Below, piece after piece: positions 8,994 to 16,951 of a DNA stretch of 64,000 bases. The notes beneath the pieces were generated by a model. It was not told where the DNA came from and ran no database searches. It saw nothing but the letters and a program-made list of their open reading frames with translations. How positions within the stretch are numbered: position 1 is the stretch's first letter; each line of letters opens with the position of its first letter. The stretch is from Lewinellaceae bacterium. GTDB taxonomy: Bacteria; Bacteroidota; Bacteroidia; Chitinophagales; Saprospiraceae. Made by a program: the position numbers and the translations under genes. Location: assembly GCA_020636315.1 (NCBI GenBank), contig JACJYA010000009.1, positions 186,001-250,000 on the forward strand, read 5' to 3'.

Positions 8994-9959
8994 TTAATTC
9001 TGTTCTTTTTCTTTGAGCGACATCTCATCAATCCAGACGGCCAGTTCACTCCCTGATAACGCTGCAAAATGTTTGAAAAACGGCCCGGCGTTATCCGCAG
9101 TACCGTCAGCATAGCCGGCATCGGTGAACGTGGACAGGTCAGCTGTCGTAAATTCATAAGTAAACCGCTTCCAACTGGTAGTGACATCAGGGTCCTGAAT
9201 GGCGGCATCTCCCGTCCAGAGCGGGGTGTACCATCCTTCGGCAGGCTCATCATTTTTGACATTCAGGATGCTGACTTCAGACAAAGTAAATGATTCACTA
9301 CCTTTCATGTAGAAACTGAAGACGTAAGTAGTATTGGACTCCAAAGAAACCAGGAATTCCGGCCCGTTTTCATGGGGACGCAACTGAAATTCTCCATAAT
9401 CAGAGGATGCGGTCAATTTCATGGATTGAGCGGTCCCGTTTGCTCCCTCGGAGGTTTCCAGCGCAAGGGAAATGGCGCCGTCATTAGGCGTCCACGAAAA
9501 CCATTTGTCAATGGCGGCAAAATCAGCATCCTGATCTTCAAGGCCGTAAACTGCCCTGTTCAGCATCTCCACCGGCCCCACCTGTATTACGAGCTCGTCT
9601 GTAGCGGATGCACCGTCCTGAGATCTTGTCACAACCAGTGTTATGGTTACCTGGCCGATCGCCTCAGGCCAGGAGACGGTAGCGTCTTGTGTGGTAACCG
9701 CCTGGGTTCCGTCTGAAAATGTCCATTCCCAGCCATCCGCCCCTCCTGTACTGCCGTCAGATAGTGTGATGGATTGCCCTGCTTTGATCCTCCTGCCGTC
9801 AATTGAGTTAAGGTCCGTGATGAAGTTAATTCCTGAAACATCAATTTTAGCTGCCAACTCATCCAACATAGGTTCCTCATTGTCTTTTCCACAACTGGAA
9901 AAAGTAAGGATCCCCAATGCAGCTAGTAATAGTGCTGTCGTTTGTAAATAAATTTTCAT
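8994..9959 (-). CDS. PKD / jelly-roll surface lipoprotein, probable glycan-binding protein
   Basis: 321 residues from the ATG at 9959; the longer frame to 10001 adds no signal-like residues. A lipobox (LTFSSC) at about residue 22 indicates lipidation. Residues ~55-130 form a PKD/Ig-like domain (WEWTFSDGTQAVTT, ATVSWPEAIGQVTITLVV). Residues ~150-315 look like a CBM4/9-type jelly roll (LESNTTYVFSFYMKG, SWKRFTYEFTTADL, ELAVWIDEMSLKEKEQ). This layout resembles surface glycan-binding proteins of polysaccharide loci, normally encoded after susD. Here it lies between the sigma factor and fecR genes, so it may instead form part of the sensory side. No catalytic motif seen. Confidence 0.7.
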   Translation of the reverse strand: MKIYLQTTALLLAALGILTFSSCGKDNEEPMLDELAAKIDVSGINFITDLNSIDGRRIKAGQSITLSDGSTGGADGWEWTFSDGTQAVTTQDATVSWPEAIGQVTITLVVTRSQDGASATDELVIQVGPVEMLNRAVYGLEDQDADFAAIDKWFSWTPNDGAISLALETSEGANGTAQSMKLTASSDYGEFQLRPHENGPEFLVSLESNTTYVFSFYMKGSESFTLSEVSILNVKNDEPAEGWYTPLWTGDAAIQDPDVTTSWKRFTYEFTTADLSTFTDAGYADGTADNAGPFFKHFAALSGSELAVWIDEMSLKEKEQN

Positions 9960-10021
9960 CTTTTGTGATTTTTGAATGATACACTCGGATAGGGCAGCCA
10001 TTCTGAAAACGACATCACAAT

Positions 10022-10660
10022 TCAGATGATTTTTTTAAAAAATTGGACCCCCTGGATAACAACAGGCAAAATACCAATGAGAAAAAGGAGAACCTCTATC
10101 TTTTTTCTAAGCGATTTAAGCGCTTTGTATAACAGGTTTCTGGCTGATTTTATATTTTCAAAATCCTGAATTTCCCGGATCTCTTCATAGGTCAGATCCT
10201 CGTAGAAGAACAAGAAAATAATCTCACGATGCCTCTCAGAGAGGGATTCAATGGCTTTTTGTAATCTCATGAGATGCTCTCTCTTAATTTCATCTTCAAT
10301 AATGGATTCCTCTATATTGGGCGCGATCGGAAATGACTGTTGTGCATCTAACTCCTTGAACCGACTCCTTTTGTCCCTGTATCGGATCATTTTCCTTCGG
10401 AATGCACTGTACAGATAGGGCTGTATCTTATTCGTTGCTGAAAGGTGCGCTCTTCTCCGCCGGAGTTCGATAAAGAGTTCCTGCAGCACATCCTCTACCA
10501 GTGAGTGATCCCTTGTAAACTGGCAACCATAATTGTATAACTTGTCAAAGTACTTTTGATAGATGAATTCAAAAGCAGACTCCTCACCGGACCGGAAAAG
10601 GTTCCAGATCTCCAGGTCCGAGCGTTCCTGTTCATCACTTTGACTTTTCTTCATACACAT
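10022..10660 (-). CDS. ECF sigma factor, FecI-like, with C-terminal hydrophobic tail
   Basis: 212 residues. Region 2 is seen as AFEFIYQKYFDKLYNYGCQF and DHSLVEDVLQELFIELRRR (~33-70). Region 4 is seen as LQKAIESLSERHREIIFLFF plus YEEIREIQDFENIKSARNLLYKALKSLR (~130-185), with the DNA-contacting helix inside. It recruits RNA polymerase to the locus promoters when the FecR protein releases it. The last ~20 residues (LLFLIGILPVVIQGVQFF) are strongly hydrophobic, which could tether it to the membrane; this tail occurs in part of the Bacteroidota family. First gene of the cluster, with a strong housekeeping-type promoter at 10741-10772. Confidence 0.93.
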   Translation of the reverse strand: MCMKKSQSDEQERSDLEIWNLFRSGEESAFEFIYQKYFDKLYNYGCQFTRDHSLVEDVLQELFIELRRRRAHLSATNKIQPYLYSAFRRKMIRYRDKRSRFKELDAQQSFPIAPNIEESIIEDEIKREHLMRLQKAIESLSERHREIIFLFFYEDLTYEEIREIQDFENIKSARNLLYKALKSLRKKIEVLLFLIGILPVVIQGVQFFKKII

Positions 10661-10740
10661 CTGTCAGTTCACCAACTCATAGTTCGATCTTAAAGGGTTG
10701 TTCTGCGATAAACGCCTGAAAATTAGAAGTTGTGCTTTAC

Positions 10741-10772
10741 CAAAAGTAGATAAATTGACAATTAGTTACAAA
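10741..10772 (-). promoter_or_regulatory. Promoter of the ECF sigma gene
   Basis: Read on the minus strand: TTTG at 10772-10769, a 20-nt spacer, then TACTTTTG at 10748-10741. This matches the Bacteroidota sigma-A consensus (TTTG, 19-21 nt, TAnnTTTG). The sigma gene starts about 80 nt downstream. Confidence 0.7.
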
Positions 10773-10880
10773 GAAATCAGAACTGAACGTCAATGGAAAG
10801 AAGGGGAAAAGGACTTTGTTCCACCAAACAAACACTAAGAAGCTGAAAGTGTATGCTAATAAAGGTTTGCTTTTTCAATG

Positions 10881-10914
10881 ACAGCCTGGGGCCGGGCCGC
10901 CGGGCTGTTTTTTT
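10881..10914 (+). terminator. Intrinsic terminator pointing right, no upstream plus-strand gene
   Basis: Arms ACAGCCTGG (10881-10889) and CCGGGCTGT (10900-10908) pair with one G-U, and are followed by seven T up to 10914. No T-run exists on the minus side, so it is oriented to the plus strand. The only neighbours are minus-strand genes. Confidence 0.65.
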
Positions 10915-10923
10915 ACGGCAAAT

Positions 10924-11253
10924 TCAATTGAACAAGCTTATATAACTGGAACTGCAACTCCTCACCTCTACCTCATCTCTCCACTTGCGCCAGCCCTGTT
11001 TGGCCTTGTATTCATAATTGCCGGCATAAATATCCAGGCAGATCGTCGTCGCTGAACGGACGCTGGCTTCCGAATCTCCGATGCAAACATCCACATCTTT
11101 GGCGGTCTCATTAAAAAAGCAAATGGTGCCGATGTTATCCCTTTCGCAGGGAGGAGTCAGGTTGGTGGTGGTTCCGCGCAGCGGGCTGCTGCAACTGAAG
11201 GCGCCAAGGAGGATCAGCGCCAGGATTTCAAGGGAGATCATCCAGGATGTCAT
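10924..11253 (-). CDS. Small putative lipoprotein of unknown function
   Basis: 109 residues from the ATG at 11253 (an ATG at 11241 is also possible, and a longer frame reaches 11304). A hydrophobic leader ISLEILALILLGAFSC suggests lipidation at that Cys. The mature part carries six cysteines (CSSP, PPCER, TICFFN, DVCIGD, TICLDIY, RSCSSS), enough for disulfides in an exported protein. The core IGTICFFNETAKDVDVCIGD resembles small secreted beta-domains, but I recognise no family. It stands alone, with a hairpin (CGAAGAG 11305-11311 / CTCTTCG 11329-11335) upstream. Assigned as real because of the lipobox and the absence of a competing frame; function unknown. Confidence 0.5.
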   Translation of the reverse strand: MTSWMISLEILALILLGAFSCSSPLRGTTTNLTPPCERDNIGTICFFNETAKDVDVCIGDSEASVRSATTICLDIYAGNYEYKAKQGWRKWRDEVEVRSCSSSYISLFN

Positions 11254-11896
11254 GTGCGTCGGGTGGTTGGTGAAGGTGAATGCGTCAAAAAAGGGCGCTA
11301 ACAACGAAGAGTTTGCCCTAAGGCAAGCCTCTTCGCGTCAGTCGTAGTTTGTTTTCAGTGATTTCACCAACAGGATGCTTTCTGAACAGCCATACCCCTA
11401 TGCCGCCGGTGGATTTTATACATTTTTTCGAAAGTTACATTTCCCACTAAACCCTTGAAGCCAAGCCTCTGATAGCCAACAAACTACACACATTAAACTT
11501 CCTTTTTTTTCAAAAACAGCCTTAGCTTTCCGGTTGGCTTCTGTCCTGCTTTTTCTCTCGGGAAAATGATACCTTCGCTAGTGAGCAGGAGACTTGGAGT
11601 TCTCCTGCTCACTTAGCGCTACCTGGCTTACCTGGCTTCAATCTGCGTTTTCCCAGGCCAACCCCTTCAACATGCTTCCTCATTACTTGTTTTCACTATA
11701 TTGATTCACACCAACCTCAGGCTCCGCTTTGGCAGGAACAGCGAAAAACATAAGGAAGAGCACCCGGGAGGTAGAAGCAGGGGGCAGTCAATGATAATTG
11801 TCCGTTTTCTTGCCTCCTGCCCTGCCATAGGGCCGGTTTCCCCGAACAGGCGCCGCGCTTGCTCAAAAGCCCGTTTGGCTTCCTTCTGAATGATGT
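11254..11896. other. 643-nt intergenic stretch without a convincing gene
   Basis: The stretch holds two hairpins (11305-11335 and 11576-11618). A short frame on the plus strand (11701-11889) has no domain or start context. On the minus strand next to the SnoaL stop, a frame reading KEAKRAFEQARRLFGETG looks protein-like for about 30 codons but then becomes Cys/Leu-rich junk, so it could be a decayed gene end. No promoter matching TAnnTTTG was found on either strand. Confidence 0.5.
11576..11618. repeat. Long hairpin, 13-bp perfect core
   Basis: AGTGAGCAGGAGA (11580-11592) and its complement (11601-11613) enclose an 8-nt loop. The stem extends outward by CGCTA/TAGCG past one bulged T. It is not followed by a T-run, so it is unlikely to be a simple terminator. 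Confidence 0.6.
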
Positions 11897-12799
11897 CTAT
11901 TGAAAGCCAAACATCCCATTTTTGTTAGCCAACCCTTCGGTAGGGATTTCCTGAATAACATCCCAATGCTCTACGGCTTTGCCATTTTCAAACCTTAACA
12001 AATCGTAAAAAACTTGTTGCCTGCCATTCCATTCGCCTTCGCTTACGGTAAGCACGAAGTTTCCTTCACCCAATACTTTGTGAATTTTAGTGTATTTGAA
12101 CATATTGTTTTGAGAAGTAAGGTATTCTACAGCTTCGATAATGCCGCTTAAGCCATCCTTGATTCCCGGGTTGTGTTGATCGTATTGCGTAGAACTTATG
12201 TAATCGGTTATTTTATTGGGGTTTTTACCCATTAAAATATCTTCTACCATAGCCTTTGCCAATGCTTTATTTTCGGCAGTTCTATCCAGCTCTTCCGCAA
12301 CTGTCGGGCCATCTGTCTGTGTTCTTCCGCTGGCCGTTTCTTTTATTACAGGGGCCATAGCATCCCAATGCTCTGCAACTTTACCATTCTCGTCCAGGCG
12401 GATAATATCAAACGATACCATCTCGTCCGCGCCAAAAGGCTTGGCGTTTTTCCAGATGTTGTGCATAAAGACATAATTTCCATCTTGGAACATCCTGATA
12501 TTCTCAGCGGTTGTGCCGTTTTCCTGCAGCACGGGAAGCATTTGAATAAACGGCTCCAGCCCTGTCGGAATAAACGGATTGTGCTGGATGTAATCGGCAT
12601 TTGCCAGTTTACGCATGGTTGCCGGGTCATTGTTTACGACAGCACCCAGGAAAGTGCCTACGGTTGCTTTCTCACTCATGATTGAAGTTTTTAGGTTGGA
12701 AATGTCTGATTGATTGTTCCCGCTTGTTGTCTGTGCTTTCGAGGTGTTGCAGGATGCGAGAAGCCCTGTCAACGCAAAAACGGTGATCACTTTTTTCAT
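11897..12799 (-). CDS. Lipoprotein with two SnoaL-like (NTF2-fold) domains
   Basis: 300 residues from ATG 12799; an upstream frame to 12877 crosses the promoter and is rejected. The leader MKKVITVFALTGLLASC is a lipoprotein signal. Two tandem SnoaL-like alpha+beta domains follow: ~40-150 (GTFLGAVVNNDPATMRKLA, YIQHNPFIPTG, VSFDIIRLDENGKVAEHWD) and ~175-290 (AKAMVEDILMGKN, YDQHNPGIKDG, FYDLLRFENGKAVEHWDV). The repeated QHNP and EHWD signatures show internal duplication. The family binds small hydrophobic molecules and contains cyclases and isomerases; the substrate is unknown. It is divergent from an HxlR regulator, and its promoter overlaps a palindromic operator, so it is probably repressed by that regulator until an inducer appears. 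Confidence 0.85.
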   Translation of the reverse strand: MKKVITVFALTGLLASCNTSKAQTTSGNNQSDISNLKTSIMSEKATVGTFLGAVVNNDPATMRKLANADYIQHNPFIPTGLEPFIQMLPVLQENGTTAENIRMFQDGNYVFMHNIWKNAKPFGADEMVSFDIIRLDENGKVAEHWDAMAPVIKETASGRTQTDGPTVAEELDRTAENKALAKAMVEDILMGKNPNKITDYISSTQYDQHNPGIKDGLSGIIEAVEYLTSQNNMFKYTKIHKVLGEGNFVLTVSEGEWNGRQQVFYDLLRFENGKAVEHWDVIQEIPTEGLANKNGMFGFQ

Positions 12800-12843
12800 C
12801 TGTATAACCTTTTGCTGAAAAATGATTACTTTTGTTTCGCAAG

Positions 12844-12873
12844 CAAAGTTACTCAATAACTTGCATCTTGCAA
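12844..12873 (-). promoter_or_regulatory. Promoter of the SnoaL-like gene
   Basis: On the minus strand TTG (12873-12871), 19 nt, then TAACTTTG (12851-12844), matching the Bacteroidota consensus. The start codon is about 45 nt downstream. The TTG element lies inside the operator palindrome. Confidence 0.7.
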
Positions 12874-12874
12874 G
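12860..12874. promoter_or_regulatory. Probable HxlR operator
   Basis: Perfect inverted repeat CTTGCA, TCT, TGCAAG. Further half-sites lie at 12839-12843 (GCAAG) and 12899-12904 (TGCAAG), giving a cluster between the two divergent genes that covers the SnoaL-gene promoter. HxlR-type dimers bind such palindromes in their own divergent intergenic regions. Confidence 0.65.
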
Positions 12875-12927
12875 CAATAATAGAAATAAATTTCATTTTG
12901 CAAGTAATTTTTAGAGAAATCCAGCCG

Positions 12928-13377
12928 ATGAAACAGGAGTTCAGATGCGATTGCCCCATTACCTCAGCCCTTGATATCCTGGGCGATAAATGGATGTTGG
13001 TGATTGTAAAGCAGATGCTTATGGAGGGCAAGGAAACCTTCAAAGATTTTACGGAAAGCGAGGAAGCCATCGCCACCAATATTCTTTCCGCCAAACTGAA
13101 GCTACTTGAAGAAGCAGGCATTATTACCAAGAATAAACTACCGAATAACAAAAAGACAAACCTATACCTGTTAACAGAGAAGGGCTTAGCGTTGACACCT
13201 GTTATTGTGGAGCTTGCAACCTGGAGTGATAACCACCTCAGGGATTTCCACCCATCCATCGCAGATGGGGAAGAAATGGAATTATTACGTAGTGATAAAG
13301 TGGCTTTTGCGAAGGTATTGGAGAAAAAATACAGGGAAAAACTGGCGAGAACAGCAGCTATCCGTAAAGCGGGCTAA
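12928..13377 (+). CDS. HxlR-family winged-helix transcriptional regulator
   Basis: 149 residues from ATG 12928; the frame extends upstream to 12832 but that part runs through the operator. The HxlR hallmark is clear: CDCPITSALDILGDKWMLVI at residues ~6-25, with the conserved Cys that in some members senses electrophiles or thiol stress, then FKDFTESEEAIATNILSAKL (recognition helix) and the wing NNKKTNLYLLTEKG. A C-terminal extension of about 35 residues (MELLRSDKVAFAKVLEKKYREKL) is helical. It presumably controls the divergent SnoaL-like lipoprotein gene and itself through the CTTGCA-TGCAAG sites. Confidence 0.92.
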   Translation: MKQEFRCDCPITSALDILGDKWMLVIVKQMLMEGKETFKDFTESEEAIATNILSAKLKLLEEAGIITKNKLPNNKKTNLYLLTEKGLALTPVIVELATWSDNHLRDFHPSIADGEEMELLRSDKVAFAKVLEKKYREKLARTAAIRKAG

Positions 13378-13477
13378 AGTACTGAAATGGAAGCAGCTAT
13401 ATTCAATAAACTTATTGCTCTGTCAAATATTCATGAGGCCTGGAACGATAAACAGTTACGACTAAAAAAAGTGCATT

Positions 13478-14347
13478 GTGGTAAATACAACGAATCATAG
13501 CCCAAAGAGCATCCGCGAGGTGGAAATGACCCGTGTGGAGGGGCCGCAATACTACGGCCGAACCGACATGCTGGCCCGCGAAGAACCCCTGGAGGTCAAA
13601 CTCGCCTACGGCCCGCCCGGGCAACGCCAGCGCCGCAGCCTGGCCGTCACCATGCGCACCCCCGGACAGGACGAAGAACTGGCCGCCGGCTTCCTCTTCA
13701 CTGAAGGTATCATCGGCAAGGCCTCGGATATAAAAGAAATGCGACACGAGGGCCAGGCCCTGGCGCCGGAGTCCAGCGAGAACATCCTCCTGGTGGAACT
13801 GTCCGAAGAACTGCCTGTCGATTTCGACAAGCTAAACCGTCACTTTTACACCTCTTCCAGCTGTGGTGTTTGCGGCAAAGCGTCCATCGATATGGTGCGC
13901 TCGGTTTCCTGCTATTTCCCGCGCCGCGCTTTCCCAAAGGTTACTCCGGAAATGTTGCTGTCTTTACCGGGTAAGCTGTCGGAGGAACAGGCTCTCTTCG
14001 AATGCACCGGTGGCATCCACGCCGCCGCTGCCTTTACGTCCGGGGGCGAGCTGCTCATGGTGCGGGAGGATGTCGGCCGCCACAACGCACTGGACAAGCT
14101 CATTGGGGCTACCCTGCTACAGGGCCAGATCCCCCTCCGCGAACAGGTAATCCTGCTCAGCGGCCGGCTCAGCTTCGAGCTGGTGCAGAAATCGGTGATG
14201 GCAGGGGCGCCCATCCTGGCGGCCGTGGGGGCGCCGTCCAGCCTGGCCGTAGAGTTGGGGGAAGAGTATGGGATGACCCTCGTGGGCTTTCTGCGTGGAA
14301 AGTCCTTTAATATCTATGGTGAAAAACATAGAGTGGTTTTGGCATGA
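13478..14347 (+). CDS. fdhD: Formate dehydrogenase accessory sulfurtransferase FdhD
   Basis: 289 residues with a GTG start at 13478; an in-frame ATG at 13527 (MTRVEGPQYYGR) is an alternative. Family motifs: REEPLEVKLAYG, RTPGQDEELAAGFLFTEGII, the sulfur-carrying SSCGVCGK (~127-134), ECTGGIHAAAAF, REDVGRHNALDKLIG and LSGRLSFELVQKSVMAGAPI. FdhD passes sulfur from a cysteine desulfurase to the molybdenum cofactor of formate dehydrogenase-type enzymes. No molybdoenzyme gene lies in the window, so its client is elsewhere. Base composition is more GC-rich than the HxlR gene before it. It converges on the outer-membrane receptor gene with only 27 nt between them. Confidence 0.95.
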   Translation: MVNTTNHSPKSIREVEMTRVEGPQYYGRTDMLAREEPLEVKLAYGPPGQRQRRSLAVTMRTPGQDEELAAGFLFTEGIIGKASDIKEMRHEGQALAPESSENILLVELSEELPVDFDKLNRHFYTSSSCGVCGKASIDMVRSVSCYFPRRAFPKVTPEMLLSLPGKLSEEQALFECTGGIHAAAAFTSGGELLMVREDVGRHNALDKLIGATLLQGQIPLREQVILLSGRLSFELVQKSVMAGAPILAAVGAPSSLAVELGEEYGMTLVGFLRGKSFNIYGEKHRVVLA

Positions 14348-14374
14348 TGCCGGTTTCCACCAGAGCGTTCGGCA

Positions 14375-16756
14375 TTAATGCCGCCTGCGCCCCGAGAACT
14401 CCATCGCTTCTCCCTTGCCGAAGCCATAGCTGAAACCCAGAGCGACAAACCGCCCACGCAGGTTGTAATTGTAAAGGTAGAAATCCCGCTGGAAGGTTTC
14501 ATTCTCAAAAATGCTGGAAGCAAAAACATCCCGGACGCTCAGGTTCACGATGGCCTTGCCCTTGAGCATCTTCTTGCGCAGGCCCAGGTCGGCGGATAAG
14601 AAAGGCGACCGCTCTCCCTGCACCGTCTGTTCGCGGGAGTGATAATGCCCCATTACTTCCAGGTCAAACTGGGCCGGCAGCTTGAGCTTGGCCGTCAGGC
14701 GGGACCTCCACTGGCTGGCCCGGAAACCAAAAGAAACGTTCTCCAGCTCTCCTTCCCGGTCAAAATGATTGAAGTTGAAATCGGCATTGAGCGACAGCCA
14801 CTTCTTCGGGCTGTATTTGGCGTTGAATTCGATGCCCGTCGTTCGGTTCGTTCCGAGGTTCACGGGGCGGGTGATGCTGACGTTGTCTTCAAAAAAGGCG
14901 ATGCGATCGATGACATTGGTGGTATAGCGGTAATACACCCCGAAGTTCATAGAGAGCTTATCGAGAATGTAAACACTGGTAGCTTCATAGGAATCAGTGA
15001 ATTCGGGCTGCAGGTTCGGGTTGCCGGCCCGAACGCTGAAATTGTTCCGGAAGTTGAAGAAGGGGTTCAGCTCCCAAAGGCCGGGCCGGTAGATGCGCCT
15101 GGAATAGCCGGCCTGCAGGGATAAGCCTTCGTTGATCTTATAGGAAGTATGGAAAGTAGGAAAAAGGTTTGCGAAATTCTGCCCTCCTTTCTCGTTAGTG
15201 GTCGCCAGCAGGATATCGAGGCCTGTATCTTCCATTCGCAGGCCGGCCTTAACGCCCCATTTATCCCCCTCGTACGCTCCGGTGGCGTAAACGCCCAGCA
15301 CTTTCTGGTTGTATTCGAATATATTGGTTTGCCCGGTGTTCAGGACCCATTCGCCATCGATGAGGTCCGTTACGGCAAAGTCATTGCTGACGTCCTGGAT
15401 CACGTACTGCGCACCGGCTTCCAGGGTTATCTCTTCAGAGAAGGGTTTGGTGTAATCGGCCTTGAAGGTGTAACTGGCTTCCTTGAAGTTGGTGCGGGTG
15501 CGCTGGTCGTTCTGCTCGAAGCTCCCGAAAGTGGTGGTGTTGAAAAATTCGGACGACTGGTCCTTGCCAAAGAAGTTACCCAGGGCGCTGAACAGGAAAG
15601 TGTGTTCTTCATTATCCGGGAACTCTTTTTTGTAGTTCAGCTCGTATTGCCACTTGGGGTTCGTAGCCTCGGTGGTTTCTTCCCGCTCCCATTCTGCAAG
15701 GACTGATCCCGAAGCATCGGTTTGCGTGAAATCAAAGCCCGAAGGCTGGTCCTCTACCTCATACGCAAAATAACCGGAAAGGGTCACTACATTGTAGTCA
15801 TTGATATGGTAGTCGGTGCCCAGGATGAGGTTGTAGAAAGCCTCGTTGCGATACTCCTTACCCTCGCTGCTGACCTGCCGCCCTGTGGCCAGGCCCCGGT
15901 TGATGTTTTTCGACCGCCTCGGCAATTCCCGGTAGCCGGCGCCCAGCTGGCTGAAGAGGTTGAACTTGTTGGTTCTACGGTTCAGGCTGAGCCCGACGCT
16001 GTGGTTATCGGGTATGCCCGTATTGACACTTACCGAGCCATTCAACCCCTCCTTTTCTTCCTTCTTCAATACAATATTGATGATGCCCGAAGTGCCGGCC
16101 GCCTCATACTTCGCAGAGGGGTTGGTAATGACCTCCACCTTTTCGATCATATCCGCCGTGATGGTCCCCAGGGCATTTCCGCCCTCGCTGGCCAGCACCG
16201 ACGGCTTGCCGTTGATCAGGATCTGAACCCCGGCGCTGCCCCTCAGGCTGATCTGCCCTTCGATGTTCACACTTACAGAAGGTACATTATTCAAGACCTC
16301 CAGTGCACTGGCGCCGGTGCTGCTGAGGTCTTCCCCGACGTTGAAGACCCGCTTGTCCAGTTGGAACTGCGTCTGGGACCTCTCGGCCCGCACCACGACC
16401 TCCTCCAGCGTCTTGCTGTCTTCGGAAAGCAGGATCGTACCCAGGGCAGCCTTCCCATCCACCACCTGGATATCTTCAATGGTTTGCGAAACGAACCCGA
16501 TGAAACTGGCCTCGACGATAAAATCACGCACTCCGGCCCGGACGCTGAACATCCCGTCCGGGCTGGTGGTGGTTCCGGCTATAGGTTCCCGCGTTTTACT
16601 ATCCCTGATCATTATGGTGGCGAACTCGATGGGTTTCCGGCTCCGGCTATCCAGGACCGTTCCGGTGACCTCGATGCCTTCTCCCTGGGCATGGAGAATA
16701 TGGAATAAACAAGTTGAAAAAATGCTCAACAGTAGCAATATGCGCTTGGCCGCCAT
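14375..16756 (-). CDS. TonB-dependent receptor-like outer-membrane protein (OMP_b-brl_3 type)
   Basis: 793 residues with signal peptide (SIFSTCLFHILHAQ). It has a carboxypeptidase-D-like domain (VTGTVLDSRSRKPIEFATIMI, ~28-110), then EEVVVRAERSQTQFQLDKRVF leading to a plug (SSTGASALEVLNNVPSVSVN, GVQILINGKPSVL, IEKVEVITNPSAKYEAAGTSGIINI), then a barrel domain of the PF14905 type ending in VALGFSYGFGKG plus a short tail. Unlike SusC it has no STN domain and no SusD partner. Such proteins are common in Bacteroidota; substrates (metal chelates, peptides, others) are mostly unknown. It is transcribed alone and converges with fdhD. Confidence 0.9.
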   Translation of the reverse strand: MAAKRILLLLSIFSTCLFHILHAQGEGIEVTGTVLDSRSRKPIEFATIMIRDSKTREPIAGTTTSPDGMFSVRAGVRDFIVEASFIGFVSQTIEDIQVVDGKAALGTILLSEDSKTLEEVVVRAERSQTQFQLDKRVFNVGEDLSSTGASALEVLNNVPSVSVNIEGQISLRGSAGVQILINGKPSVLASEGGNALGTITADMIEKVEVITNPSAKYEAAGTSGIINIVLKKEEKEGLNGSVSVNTGIPDNHSVGLSLNRRTNKFNLFSQLGAGYRELPRRSKNINRGLATGRQVSSEGKEYRNEAFYNLILGTDYHINDYNVVTLSGYFAYEVEDQPSGFDFTQTDASGSVLAEWEREETTEATNPKWQYELNYKKEFPDNEEHTFLFSALGNFFGKDQSSEFFNTTTFGSFEQNDQRTRTNFKEASYTFKADYTKPFSEEITLEAGAQYVIQDVSNDFAVTDLIDGEWVLNTGQTNIFEYNQKVLGVYATGAYEGDKWGVKAGLRMEDTGLDILLATTNEKGGQNFANLFPTFHTSYKINEGLSLQAGYSRRIYRPGLWELNPFFNFRNNFSVRAGNPNLQPEFTDSYEATSVYILDKLSMNFGVYYRYTTNVIDRIAFFEDNVSITRPVNLGTNRTTGIEFNAKYSPKKWLSLNADFNFNHFDREGELENVSFGFRASQWRSRLTAKLKLPAQFDLEVMGHYHSREQTVQGERSPFLSADLGLRKKMLKGKAIVNLSVRDVFASSIFENETFQRDFYLYNYNLRGRFVALGFSYGFGKGEAMEFSGRRRH

Positions 16757-16951
16757 TATTCTTTACTTTTTAGCGAGTAGTTTTTTTCCTATAGGCTGTT
16801 TTGACAAATGGATAAAAAAATAAAAAGGGTATTGTTCTCCGAGTAGGCTATTTTTTCCTTTTTATTTTATTCCCTGATGGTCCGCCATTAACCTGGCCTA
16901 ACCTTTTCCGGCCATTTGCCTGGCTTGCTTTCAAAAGAGAGTTGTTACCCG

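Noticed and set aside
11701..11889. Plus-strand 62-codon frame in the 11.3-11.9 kb gap.
   Set aside because: Arg/Ser-rich, no start context, no recognisable fold.
13387..13500. A 37-codon frame (MEAAIFNKLIALSNIHEAWND...) between the HxlR and fdhD genes.
   Set aside because: Protein-like composition, but no start signal beyond spacing, no family, and it overlaps the fdhD start; could be a gene remnant but not supportable.
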